The notes: generated from the sequence alone by a model not told the origin. A stretch of 64,000 nucleotides of DNA from Mycobacterium sp. GA-1199 (GCF_001500045.1 NZ_LQIX01000053.1:62001-126000); one strand, 5' to 3'. Positions 51,575-59,397 are shown, counted from the stretch's first letter. Made by a program: numbers and translations.

Positions 51575-52486
51575 TCAGCAGTCGACCAGCCCCAATCGCT
51601 CCACCAACCACCGCCGGAGTTCCGGCCCGTAGTCATCGCGCTTCAACGCAAAGTCAACCGCAGCCTTGAGGTAGCCTCCGGGATTTCCGAGGTCGTGTCG
51701 AGAGCCGCGGTGCACGACGACGTGCACGGGATGCCCCTCGTTGATCAGCAATGCGACGGCATCCGTCAGCTGGATCTCACCGCCCGCGCCGCGCGGAACC
51801 CGGCGCAGCGCGTCGAAGATGGCCCGGTCGAGGACGTATCGACCGGCCGCGGCGTACGGCGACGGGGCGTCCTCGGCCTTCGGCTTCTCGTACATCCCCT
51901 TCACACGCAACACGTTCGGGTTGTTCGTGTCTGAAACGGGTTCGACGTCGAAGACGCCGTAGGCGCTGATCTCCTCACTCGGCACTTCGATCGCGCACAG
52001 CACCGAACCACCGCGTTTGGCGCGCACCTTCGACATGGTCTCCAGCACGCCGGTCGGGAGCACGAGGTCGTCGGGCAGCAACACCGCGATCGCGTCCTCG
52101 TCGGGACTCAGCTTCGGTTCCACGCAGCTGACCGCGTGGCCAAGGCCCAACGGCTCTGCCTGCACCACCGACTCGACCTTGATGAGCGCCGGCGCGCGAC
52201 GCACCTTCTCGAGCATCGACTTCTTGCCGCGCTCCTCCAACGTGCCCTCGAGGACGAGGTCCTCGACGAAGTGTGCGACGACCCCGTCCTTGCCCTCGGA
52301 CGTGATGATGATCAGCCGTTCCGCGCCGGCTTCGGCGGCTTCCGCGGCGACGAGCTCGATGCCTGGGGTGTCGACGACCGGCAGCAGTTCCTTGGGGACG
52401 GTCTTGGTGGCAGGCAGGAATCGCGTGCCCAGGCCGGCTGCAGGCACCACCGCTGTATGGGGGATCGGGACCAAAGTCCGTGTCAT
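51575..52486 (-). CDS. galU: UTP--glucose-1-phosphate uridylyltransferase
   Basis: Forms UDP-glucose for wall polysaccharides and trehalose. The 303 residues match the family. AVVPAAGLGTRFLPATKTVPKE is the nucleotide-binding signature (first 20: AVVPAAGLGTRFLPATKTVP), LPDDLVL carries the metal Asp, and YEKPKAEDAPS and EIQLTDAV follow. It heads the cluster galU-moeA-rimJ and is divergent from the cyclo-ligase gene. Confidence 0.96.
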   Translation of the reverse strand: MTRTLVPIPHTAVVPAAGLGTRFLPATKTVPKELLPVVDTPGIELVAAEAAEAGAERLIIITSEGKDGVVAHFVEDLVLEGTLEERGKKSMLEKVRRAPALIKVESVVQAEPLGLGHAVSCVEPKLSPDEDAIAVLLPDDLVLPTGVLETMSKVRAKRGGSVLCAIEVPSEEISAYGVFDVEPVSDTNNPNVLRVKGMYEKPKAEDAPSPYAAAGRYVLDRAIFDALRRVPRGAGGEIQLTDAVALLINEGHPVHVVVHRGSRHDLGNPGGYLKAAVDFALKRDDYGPELRRWLVERLGLVDC

Positions 52487-52561
52487 CGTTCACACACTAA
52501 CGTCCAGGGGCAGGTTGAAACGTGGTGAGGTCGGGCGTGTTGGGACCGAGAGGAGGCTGAC

Positions 52562-53161
52562 GTGAGCGCGACCAAGGCGGAGCTTCGGGCCTCGATTCTG
52601 AGGGCCCGCCGGGCCGTGGCCGCGCACACCCATGACGCCAATGCGTACGCCCTGACCCGCCATGTGACGGCATTCGTCCCGGCCGAAACGACTGTCTGCG
52701 CCTACGTTCCGGTCGGCTCCGAGCCCGGCTCCTCCGAGATGATCGATTCCCTTCACCGGCGCGGTGTGCGGGTGCTGCTCCCGGTCGCCAGGCACGACGC
52801 CGCGGGTATCCCCCAGCCGCTGCAGTGGGGCGAGTACGTGCCCGGCGACTTGGTGGAGGGGCGGTTCGGTCTGCAGGAACCGAAAGGGCCGTGGCTGGCG
52901 CCGCAGATCATCGCGGTCGCCACCACACTGCTGATCCCCGCGCTCGCGGTCGATCGCGGCGGTGTGCGGCTGGGTCGCGGTGCCGGCTTCTACGACCGGT
53001 CGCTGCGCTTGGCGTCCCGGTCGGCGCGGCTCGTTGCGGTGGTCCGCGACGACGAAGTCGTCGACCGGCTGCCCGCTGAACCGCACGACGTGCCGATGAC
53101 CCATGCGCTGACGCCGGGGCGTGGGCTGGTGGCCCTCCGGTCGGACGCCGGCCGGGAATGA
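52562..53161 (+). CDS. 5-formyltetrahydrofolate cyclo-ligase
   Basis: Converts 5-formyl-THF to 5,10-methenyl-THF with ATP. The 199 residues contain KAELRASILRARRAV at the N terminus, a substrate loop YVPVGSEPGSSEMI, and the ATP motif VRLGRGAGFYDRSL. GTG 52562 is the start. It corresponds to Rv0992c and precedes the FmdB-like gene as in M. tuberculosis. Confidence 0.94.
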   Translation: MSATKAELRASILRARRAVAAHTHDANAYALTRHVTAFVPAETTVCAYVPVGSEPGSSEMIDSLHRRGVRVLLPVARHDAAGIPQPLQWGEYVPGDLVEGRFGLQEPKGPWLAPQIIAVATTLLIPALAVDRGGVRLGRGAGFYDRSLRLASRSARLVAVVRDDEVVDRLPAEPHDVPMTHALTPGRGLVALRSDAGRE

Positions 53162-53234
53162 CGCACGCCACGTAGCGGTTCTAGCACTTGAGCCGGTAGA
53201 GTGCTAACAGATTTGACCACCAGGGAGGGGTCCC

Positions 53235-53570
53235 GTGCCTACGTATTCCTATGCGTGCACCGAGTGCGGCGACAAGTTCGACGCAATCCAGGCGTTCAGT
53301 GATGCGTCGCTGACGACGTGCAAGAAGTGCAACGGCCGCCTGCGCAAGCTGTTCGGGAACGTGGGCGTGGTGTTCAAGGGCAGCGGCTTCTACCGCACCG
53401 ACAGCCGTGAATCCGGCAAGAGCTCGTCGAACGGTTCCAGCAACGGGTCGAGCTCGTCGGAGTCGAGTTCCTCGTCGGAAAAGAAGTCGTCGGACACGGC
53501 GAGCACCGGCTCGTCGAGCAGCTCCTCGAGCTCGTCCAGCTCACCTGCAGCGGCCGCCGCTTCGAGCTGA
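53235..53570 (+). CDS. FmdB-family zinc-ribbon protein
   Basis: A 111-residue protein (Rv0991c position). An N-terminal zinc ribbon uses C8, C11, C29 and C32 (YACTECGDKF, TTCKKCNGRL), followed by VVFKGSGFYRTD. The last 55 residues are almost only Ser, Gly, Asn, Glu and Ala, hence disordered. Its M. tuberculosis relative has been described as a stress-related chaperone-like protein. GGGAGGGG lies just upstream of the GTG-less ATG-proximal start (GTG at 53235). Confidence 0.9.
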   Translation: MPTYSYACTECGDKFDAIQAFSDASLTTCKKCNGRLRKLFGNVGVVFKGSGFYRTDSRESGKSSSNGSSNGSSSSESSSSSEKKSSDTASTGSSSSSSSSSSSPAAAAASS

Positions 53571-53639
53571 CGCTGCGAGTTATCCACAGGACGGCGAGTA
53601 TCTCGCCCACTGTCTTTATGCGCTGCCTAACTTGGCCGC

Positions 53640-54290
53640 ATGGGGGACTTGCTCAACCCGTCGCCGCTGCACCGGATCACCGAGATCCTGCGGCCCGATT
53701 GGACACGCACGGTTCTGGCTCGCCGCATCGCCGCGGGCGCTCTGGTGCTGCTCGCAGCCGTTGCCGCGGTGCGTCCCGATCCCGATGACCAGCACGTCGA
53801 CGTTGTCGTCGCGGCGCGCGACCTGAGCCCGGGAAGCAAACTGACCGCCGACGACGTTCGCCGTGAAAAGCTCGACGCCGCAACGGTTCCCGAGGGCGTC
53901 CAGTCGGAGGTCTCCGCGGTCGTCGGCGCCACGCTGGCCGGCCCCGTCCGCCGTGGCGAAGCGCTCACCGACGTCCGCCTGCTGACGCCCAGGCTCGCCG
54001 AATCGGCGGCCGGTCCGACAGCCCGCATCGTGCCGCTGTCGCTCGACGAGACCGCGGTCCTCGATTTGATCCGGCCGGGTGACGTGGTCGACGTGCTGGC
54101 GGCCAGCGGGGAATCCGACACCCGACCGCGCGTGGTGGCCAGCGATGCGATCGTGGTGTTGGTGTCCGAAAAGCCCTCGGGGACAAGCGCGGGGACCGAC
54201 CGCGTGGTTCTGGTGGCACTACCCGCGCACGCCGCCAACGAGGTGGCGGCCGCGACACTCGTCGAGACGGTGACGCTCACCCTGCACTGA
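53640..54290 (+). CDS. SAF-domain membrane protein (CpaB/RcpC-like)
   Basis: A 216-residue protein with a single N-terminal membrane segment (RRIAAGALVLLAAVAAV, about 28-44) and an external SAF domain: VVVAARDLSPGSKLTADDV, GATLAGPVRRGEALTDVRL, then a C-terminal VPLSLDETAVLDLIRPGDVVDVLA. CpaB relatives help assemble Flp pili, but no tad genes are near, so the role is unknown. It lies between the FmdB gene and mscL. Confidence 0.85.
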   Translation: MGDLLNPSPLHRITEILRPDWTRTVLARRIAAGALVLLAAVAAVRPDPDDQHVDVVVAARDLSPGSKLTADDVRREKLDAATVPEGVQSEVSAVVGATLAGPVRRGEALTDVRLLTPRLAESAAGPTARIVPLSLDETAVLDLIRPGDVVDVLAASGESDTRPRVVASDAIVVLVSEKPSGTSAGTDRVVLVALPAHAANEVAAATLVETVTLTLH

Positions 54291-54392
54291 CAACGAGCGT
54301 TCGACTCGGGACGTTCCGGCCCTGTCCGGTCGCAACGCAGCTAACGTGCGTAACTGTCGACCACATATCACGGCAGGGAGGATCTGAGACAA

Positions 54393-54851
54393 ATGTTGAA
54401 GGGCTTCAAGGAATTCCTCGCCAGAGGCAACATCGTCGACCTCTCGGTCGCGGTGGTCATCGGTACCGCGTTCACCGGCCTGGTCACCAAGTTCACCGAC
54501 AGCATCATCCAGCCGCTGATCAGCCGCATCGGCGCGGGCGGTGAATCCGACTACGGCATTCTGCGCATCGGCATCGGCGGCGGGCAGACGATCGACCTGA
54601 ATGTTCTGCTGTCCGCGGCGATCAACTTCATCCTGGTCGCGGCCGTCGTGTATTTCCTTGTCGTGCTGCCCTACAACCGGCTGCGCAAGAAGGGCGAGGT
54701 CGAGCAGGCCCAGGACACCGAGCTGTCCCTGCTCACCGAGATCCGCAACATCCTCGCCGAGACCAACGGATCCTCGGGCGCACACAGCGCGGCACCCGGC
54801 ACGGGTCCCGACCCCGACACCGCAAAGACCACGAGCGCCGACAAAACCTGA
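54393..54851 (+). CDS. mscL: Large-conductance mechanosensitive channel MscL
   Basis: Pentameric membrane-tension valve. The 152 residues hold MLKGFKEFLARGNIVDLSVAVVIGTAFTGLV (the N-terminal amphipathic helix and pore helix), a loop with IGAGGESDYG, the second helix (about 69-92, LSAAINFILVAAVVYFLVV) and the cytoplasmic bundle (LLTEIRNILAE). GGGAGGATC precedes the ATG. A tail of about 25 residues is variable. Confidence 0.96.
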   Translation: MLKGFKEFLARGNIVDLSVAVVIGTAFTGLVTKFTDSIIQPLISRIGAGGESDYGILRIGIGGGQTIDLNVLLSAAINFILVAAVVYFLVVLPYNRLRKKGEVEQAQDTELSLLTEIRNILAETNGSSGAHSAAPGTGPDPDTAKTTSADKT

Positions 54852-54860
54852 TGGAAACGG

Positions 54861-54890
54861 AACAGCCCCCGGAGGGTTCCGGAGGCTGTT
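54861..54890. terminator. Hairpin between mscL and porin copy 1
   Basis: AACAGCCCCCGG and CCGGAGGCTGTT pair with one G-T-type mismatch around a 6-base loop. It lies nine bases beyond the mscL stop and 22 beyond the porin stop, suited to converging genes. The same hairpin follows porin copy 2. Confidence 0.7.
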
Positions 54891-54912
54891 CTGTTGCTCG
54901 GGAGAGCGTTTG

Positions 54913-55569
54913 TCAGTTCATGTTCCACGGCTCGCCGTAGGTGGTGACACTGTCACCGGCCGACGAGATCAGCCGAGCGAACGGACGCAACAACACACCA
55001 CCGGCCGCACCGGTGACCGTGCCGTGTGCATTGGACACCGCCACACCACCATTGGCGCCGGCCACATCCACCGAGAAGGTCGCGACCTCTTGGATGCCCG
55101 GGCCGTTACCGAGATCGGCGCTGATCGACACACCCGGGAACAGGTTCGGCGTGGTGATGAAGCCAGCCCCACCCGCGATCGCACCGGTACCGGGAACAGG
55201 GGCCTGGTCGAACAGGATGTTGGGCGTGGTGTAGCTGAAGTTGATCCCCACACCCAGCGACCACGGGAAGCCGATCTGATAGCCCAACTCCAACGTGCCC
55301 TCGAACTCATCGGCACCCGGGCCGGCCACGATGTACTTCGCCCGGCCACTGTGGAACCACTCACGCGTCAGCCGGTTGCGGTCAAGAGGAAACACACCAT
55401 TGAGGAACGTGTCCCACTGCTGAATGGTCAACGTCCGGTCCTTGCCATCGACCAGACTCAACTCATTGTCCAAACCTGCGTGAGAGGTGCCCGCGCTCAC
55501 GAACAACGACGTCAAGGCTCCAGCTACCGCCAAAACCAGCGCCATCAGCACCCGACCGAAAACCTTCAT
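54913..55569 (-). CDS. MspA-family outer-membrane porin, copy 1
   Basis: Octameric channel of the mycobacterial outer membrane. The 218-residue precursor has a 31-residue signal peptide (cleavage after SHA) and a 187-residue mature part beginning GLDNELSLVDG. Most of the sequence equals MspA blocks (WFHSGRAKYIVAGPGADEFE, GYQIGFPWSLGVGINFSY, AHGTVTGAAGGVLLRPFARL, YGEPWNMN). The constriction loop differs: MspA I-D-D-G-D is F-D-Q-A-P, and the loop is three residues longer. The protein is identical to copy 2. Confidence 0.95.
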   Translation of the reverse strand: MKVFGRVLMALVLAVAGALTSLFVSAGTSHAGLDNELSLVDGKDRTLTIQQWDTFLNGVFPLDRNRLTREWFHSGRAKYIVAGPGADEFEGTLELGYQIGFPWSLGVGINFSYTTPNILFDQAPVPGTGAIAGGAGFITTPNLFPGVSISADLGNGPGIQEVATFSVDVAGANGGVAVSNAHGTVTGAAGGVLLRPFARLISSAGDSVTTYGEPWNMN

Positions 55570-55724
55570 GTTCTCCCTAGCTAGTCGATGCGGACCCCCT
55601 GTGGACCCGCAACTGGTGTCAGCCGTAGCTGGCGCGAGCGCCGCACGACGCATGAGGGTGACATTTGAGCAAATGAGAGACCTCACATGCTGCTCTAATG
55701 CTTCGCTCATCCGTTGACACGAGG

Positions 55725-55753
55725 AACATAACGGCGCTGGCGGCAACCGGCAA
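55725..55753 (-). promoter_or_regulatory. Promoter of porin copy 1
   Basis: Minus-strand TTGCCG (-35) and TATGTT (-10) are 17 bases apart. The identical pair with the same spacing occurs before copy 2, and both are followed by CCTCGTGTCA. The leader would be about 150 bases. Confidence 0.6.
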
Positions 55754-55975
55754 CGCGAGAGCGCGAGCAGTGTCGGCGAAGCCCCACCCGTTCCCATCCG
55801 GGTAGATTTCGTTCATCACGCGAATAAGGCTTGCCACGAGTGGATTCAAACCCAATTCCGCGGGTATTGCGGGGCTTCGAGCTCTTGTTTCCGCTGGGCC
55901 GACCACCGCGACGTGTGCTGCGGCACAGTGGGACTTTCCGCACGGTGCGATCACAGTTTCGTGGCTGTAACGCGC

Positions 55976-55991
55976 TGTGATCAAGATCACC
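55976..55991. promoter_or_regulatory. CRP-type binding site upstream of porin copy 1
   Basis: TGTGATCAAGATCACC has the CRP core GTGA-N6-TCAC. It is about 265 bases upstream of the predicted transcription start, so direct control of the porin is uncertain. Confidence 0.45.
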
Positions 55992-56053
55992 AGCAAAGTA
56001 CTTTCGTTATTTACCTACTAGCAACGTCCCCTTCCACCGGCGGTCGGAAACAG

Positions 56054-56083
56054 AACAGCCCCCGGAGGGTTCCGGAGGCTGTT
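56054..56083. terminator. Hairpin downstream of porin copy 2
   Basis: Same sequence as the hairpin at 54861-54890, displaced by 1193 bases with the duplicated block. It lies 23 bases after the copy 2 stop. Confidence 0.65.
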
Positions 56084-56105
56084 CTGTTGCTCGGAAGAGC
56101 GTTTG

Positions 56106-56762
56106 TCAGTTCATGTTCCACGGCTCGCCGTAGGTGGTGACACTGTCACCGGCCGACGAGATCAGCCGAGCGAACGGACGCAACAACACACCACCGGCCG
56201 CACCGGTGACCGTGCCGTGTGCATTGGACACCGCCACACCACCATTGGCGCCGGCCACATCCACCGAGAAGGTCGCGACCTCTTGGATGCCCGGGCCGTT
56301 ACCGAGATCGGCGCTGATCGACACACCCGGGAACAGGTTCGGCGTGGTGATGAAGCCAGCCCCACCCGCGATCGCACCGGTACCGGGAACAGGGGCCTGG
56401 TCGAACAGGATGTTGGGCGTGGTGTAGCTGAAGTTGATCCCCACACCCAGCGACCACGGGAAGCCGATCTGATAGCCCAACTCCAACGTGCCCTCGAACT
56501 CATCGGCACCCGGGCCGGCCACGATGTACTTCGCCCGGCCACTGTGGAACCACTCACGCGTCAGCCGGTTGCGGTCAAGAGGAAACACACCATTGAGGAA
56601 CGTGTCCCACTGCTGAATGGTCAACGTCCGGTCCTTGCCATCGACCAGACTCAACTCATTGTCCAAACCTGCGTGAGAGGTGCCCGCGCTCACGAACAAC
56701 GACGTCAAGGCTCCAGCTACCGCCAAAACCAGCGCCATCAGCACCCGACCGAAAACCTTCAT
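56106..56762 (-). CDS. MspA-family outer-membrane porin, copy 2
   Basis: Encodes exactly the same 218-residue precursor as copy 1. Identity extends over the coding sequence, the terminator hairpin and about 14 bases upstream of the ATG, and then stops. The start context differs slightly (AGATT against AGAAC before ATG). Both carry the altered constriction loop (F-D-Q-A-P). Copy 2 is the gene further upstream on the minus strand. Its own promoter suggests separate control. Confidence 0.95.
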   Translation of the reverse strand: MKVFGRVLMALVLAVAGALTSLFVSAGTSHAGLDNELSLVDGKDRTLTIQQWDTFLNGVFPLDRNRLTREWFHSGRAKYIVAGPGADEFEGTLELGYQIGFPWSLGVGINFSYTTPNILFDQAPVPGTGAIAGGAGFITTPNLFPGVSISADLGNGPGIQEVATFSVDVAGANGGVAVSNAHGTVTGAAGGVLLRPFARLISSAGDSVTTYGEPWNMN

Positions 56763-57132
56763 AATCTCCCTAGCTATGTCGGCGGTCAGCCCCCGGCTCA
56801 CCGTGCTCTGCAGTTGCACCTGGCACACCTCTAGCCCCAGCGGCACGAGGCCCCTGCGACTAGATGAGAGATCTCACTTGTCGCTGTTACGTGCTGTACA
56901 TCGTTGTGACACGAGGAACATAACGGTCGGGCAGGAACCCGGCAACGGGAGATCGCCATACGAGTGCGGGACGTTACCGGACCTGCCGGTTCTGCCGGGG
57001 CGGCAGCCGCGGTACCCGCGGTCGGGCGGTTACTTGCGCTTGACGTGGACGGTTGGGGCGGGTGCACCACAGATCGCCGCCGCGGCGCTTCAAGAGGCGC
57101 TGCGGCCGGACGCGCGGTATCGGCGCGATGGG
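56763..57132. other. Upstream region of porin copy 2
   Basis: The 370 bases contain the promoter at 56917-56945 and otherwise no supported gene. The upstream small gene at 57133-57291 ends at its left border. Confidence 0.5.
56917..56945 (-). promoter_or_regulatory. Promoter of porin copy 2
   Basis: TTGCCG and TATGTT with 17-base spacing, as before copy 1, followed by the shared CCTCGTGTCA. The predicted leader is about 150 bases, the same as for copy 1, although sequences around it have diverged. Confidence 0.6.
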
Positions 57133-57291
57133 TCAATTGTGATGCGGCGGACGATTTTCCCGCATCCAACGCTCGCGCTCGGCCTCGGCGTCGGCCGTCG
57201 GGGCGTCGCGCTCTTCGCTCGGAATTCGTGGGATGACCTCACCGAAAACATCGTCGATTGATTCCCGGCCGGCCTTAGGTCGCTCACCCAC
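57133..57291 (-). CDS. Small charged protein, 52 residues
   Basis: A minus-strand frame from GTG 57291 encodes MGERPKAGRESIDDVFGEVI, an acidic and basic middle (EERDAPTADAEAERERW) and an ending RENRPPHHN. Codon choice follows host third-position GC, and the composition (Asp/Glu/Arg, Trp near the end, terminal PPHH) resembles small conserved proteins of mycobacteria. No signal or membrane segment. A CRP palindrome lies 14 bases upstream of the start. It sits between moaB2 and porin copy 2. The function is unknown. Confidence 0.7.
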   Translation of the reverse strand: MGERPKAGRESIDDVFGEVIPRIPSEERDAPTADAEAERERWMRENRPPHHN

Positions 57292-57304
57292 GTTGATGTC
57301 CGAC

Positions 57305-57320
57305 TGTGACCAAGATCACA
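57305..57320. promoter_or_regulatory. CRP-type binding site upstream of the 52-residue gene
   Basis: TGTGACCAAGATCACA is a perfect TGTGA-N6-TCACA palindrome, the consensus of mycobacterial CRP (Rv3676). It is 14 bases before the GTG at 57291 and close to the moaB2 stop. Confidence 0.6.
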
Positions 57321-57344
57321 TTTCTGTACTTGCGACGCATCTGG

Positions 57345-57917
57345 TCAGATGTCGAGGCTGGACAGCTGGGAGATGATCTGAACCGCGAGGGGATTGAGGG
57401 TCGCCATGCCGTCGCGCACCGCCGCGCGGGAACCGGCAAGGTTGACCACGAGCGTGCTGCCCGAGATGCCGGCAAGCCCGCGGGAGACTCCGGCGTCGAT
57501 CATCCCTGCGGACAGCCCTGAGGCGCGCAGGGCCTCCGAGATGCCGAGCAGTTCACGGTCGAGGATGTCTCGGGTGGCTTCGGGCGTGACGTCGCGGGGG
57601 GTGACGCCCGTGCCGCCGACGGACACCACGAGGTCCACCCCGCCGATAACGGCGGTGTTGAGGGCGTTGCGGATCTCGACCTCGTCGGACGACACGACCA
57701 CGACTCCGTCGACGACGAACCCGGCCTCGCTGAGCAATTCGGTGACCAGCGGACCGCTGTGGTCTTCCTCGTCGCCGTGTGCGGTGCGGTCGTCGACCAC
57801 GACGACCAGTGCTCGACCCACCAACTCCCCTGGCTGCTCCATGACTGCAACCGTATATGCGGCCCGCGACAGCGGCGCGGCCACTCTCAGGGTGGTCGTA
57901 TCGGTCGGCGTCATCAC
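57345..57917 (-). CDS. moaB2: MoaB-family molybdopterin biosynthesis protein
   Basis: A 190-residue MogA/MoaB-fold protein (Rv0984) that binds molybdopterin or adenylates it in cofactor synthesis. LVVVVDDRTAHGDEEDHSGP, LVVSVGGTGVTPRDVTPEAT (the phosphate-binding GGTG), and the C-terminal GSTLVVNLAGSRAAVRDG are family motifs. The start is GTG 57917 or ATG 57914, overlapping the pepD stop; similarity to shorter homologues begins at Met 26. It is the last gene of the mprA-mprB-pepD-moaB2 series, as in M. tuberculosis. Confidence 0.93.
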   Translation of the reverse strand: MMTPTDTTTLRVAAPLSRAAYTVAVMEQPGELVGRALVVVVDDRTAHGDEEDHSGPLVTELLSEAGFVVDGVVVVSSDEVEIRNALNTAVIGGVDLVVSVGGTGVTPRDVTPEATRDILDRELLGISEALRASGLSAGMIDAGVSRGLAGISGSTLVVNLAGSRAAVRDGMATLNPLAVQIISQLSSLDI

Positions 57918-59290
57918 TGCTGGGCCTTACCCAGGGTGACCTGGACCGTCTTCGGCTTTCCCGACGGGTCGAGGTATGACAGCGTGACCTTCTCCCCCGG
58001 CGCCCTGGACCGGATGGCGGCGACCAGCGCGTCGGCGCTGCTGATCACCCGGTCGTCGACCTTGGTGACCACCACTCCGCTGGGCAGACCCGCCGCGGCG
58101 GCAGCGCCACCGTCGGTGACCTCGACGATCCGAGCACCGTCGACCGACGCGTCGTTACCGACCTGCACACCCAGCGACGCGTGCGCCGCGGTGCCGTTCT
58201 TGACCAACTCGTCGGCGATTCTCTTGGCCTGATCCACGGGGATCGCGAAACCGAGGCCGATCGAACCGCTCTGCGCCGCAGGTCCGGCGTCGGCGCCGAG
58301 TGTGGCGATCGCGGAGTTGACGCCGATCAGCTCACCGTTCATGTTGACCAGCGCGCCGCCGGAGTTGCCGGGGTTTATGGCGGCATCGGTCTGGATCGCA
58401 TCCAGCACGGTGTTCTGATTTCGGGCATCACCGCTGGCAGCGACCGGACGGTTCAGCGCGCTGATGATCCCGGTCGTGACGGTGCCCTCGAGGCCGAGCG
58501 GGGAACCGACGGCAACCACGTCCTGACCCACCTGCAGGTTGGCCGACGAACCGATGGTGATGGGCGTGAGGTCGGAGACGCCCTGAGCTTTCACCACGGC
58601 GATGTCGCTGCTCGGGTCGGTGCCGATGACGGTGAACGGGGCGGTGCGACCGTTCGAGAAGGTGACCTTGGTCTGCGCACCGGCGGGGCCCGCTGAAGAA
58701 CCACCGGGGCCGCCTGGCCCGGCCGGCCCGCCTTGGGCCGCCGACACCACGTGGTTGTTGGTCAGGATCAAGCCGTCGCTGGACAGGATGATGCCCGATC
58801 CCTCTTCGGATGCGCGGCCCATATCGGTCTCGAGCTTGACAACGCTCGGAACCACCTTCGCCGCGACTTGTTCCACCGAGCCCGCCGGCAGGCTGGCCGC
58901 GGGCACACTGGGCGCCGCGCCGTCGATCGACGACGATACCGAGGGGCGGTCCGGCTGCGCCAGCAGCGCCACCCCGCCGCCGATACCGGCCGACACGACC
59001 GCCACGGCAAGCGCTCCTGCCGTCAATGCCCCTGCGCGAGAACGCCTTTGCTGCGACTGACCGGGCAACGGCTGAGCCGCGCCGCGGTAGGGATCGTAGG
59101 GCGAACGGAACTGCTGGGTCGGATGCTGGTGAGCCACATGCTGCTGCGTCGCGTAACGCCAGTCGTAGGGCTGCTGCTGGTAGGGGCCGGAGCGCTGCGC
59201 GCCACCTGGGTAGCCGGGCGTCCCGTACTCAGCGCCCATCGGCCGGCGGCCGGGCGGCGGGGGCGGCGAATACCTCGGGTGGTTCGTCAT
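57914..59290 (-). CDS. pepD: HtrA-family serine protease PepD
   Basis: Membrane-anchored DegP-type protease and chaperone, 458 residues. The N-terminal 85 residues are a Pro/Gln/Tyr-rich cytoplasmic part, a membrane helix lies at about 86-111, then a trypsin-like domain with triad H180 (LTNNHV), D229 (SSDIAVV) and S310 (GNSGG), and a C-terminal PDZ domain (about 360-450). I chose ATG 59290 (MTNHPRYSP). An MprA box lies 90 bases upstream. PepD is induced by MprA and SigE and feeds back on the envelope-stress response. Confidence 0.94.
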   Translation of the reverse strand: MTNHPRYSPPPPPGRRPMGAEYGTPGYPGGAQRSGPYQQQPYDWRYATQQHVAHQHPTQQFRSPYDPYRGAAQPLPGQSQQRRSRAGALTAGALAVAVVSAGIGGGVALLAQPDRPSVSSSIDGAAPSVPAASLPAGSVEQVAAKVVPSVVKLETDMGRASEEGSGIILSSDGLILTNNHVVSAAQGGPAGPGGPGGSSAGPAGAQTKVTFSNGRTAPFTVIGTDPSSDIAVVKAQGVSDLTPITIGSSANLQVGQDVVAVGSPLGLEGTVTTGIISALNRPVAASGDARNQNTVLDAIQTDAAINPGNSGGALVNMNGELIGVNSAIATLGADAGPAAQSGSIGLGFAIPVDQAKRIADELVKNGTAAHASLGVQVGNDASVDGARIVEVTDGGAAAAAGLPSGVVVTKVDDRVISSADALVAAIRSRAPGEKVTLSYLDPSGKPKTVQVTLGKAQQ

Positions 59291-59379
59291 GTCGCTCGGG
59301 CTCTTCCTTTTCCTTCGTTTCTTTGCGTGGTCTGAACAAATGGACAACGTTCGACTCGCGTCAACAGTGCCCCGTCGGG

Positions 59380-59397
59380 CTGAGAATCCACTTAGAG
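59380..59397 (-). promoter_or_regulatory. MprA-type box upstream of pepD
   Basis: On the plus strand CTGAGAA-TCCA-CTTAGAG; two 7-base units in direct repeat with a 4-base gap. The same 7-4-7 pattern is found before mprA (61655-61672). Confidence 0.6.

Larger units (their letters stand above)
55570..56053. other. Upstream region of porin copy 1
   Basis: The 484 bases have no convincing gene. A promoter (55725-55753) and a CRP-type palindrome (55976-55991) are present. The region differs from that of copy 2 apart from the promoter segment. One minus-strand frame (55619-55996) overlaps the promoter and lacks support. Confidence 0.5.

Noticed and set aside
35264..53588. Two DnaA-box sequences TTATCCACA (35264-35272 and 53580-53588)
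   Set aside because: They are isolated and far apart, with no dnaA or dnaN, clusters or AT-rich unwinding region; isolated boxes are common and do not indicate an origin.
55619..55996. Minus-strand frame upstream of porin copy 1, including a short segment beginning MFLVS that also starts upstream of copy 2
   Set aside because: The shared MFLVS start lies on the -10 element TATGTT of a promoter with conserved spacing. Beyond five residues the two frames diverge completely, so I read it as promoter sequence.
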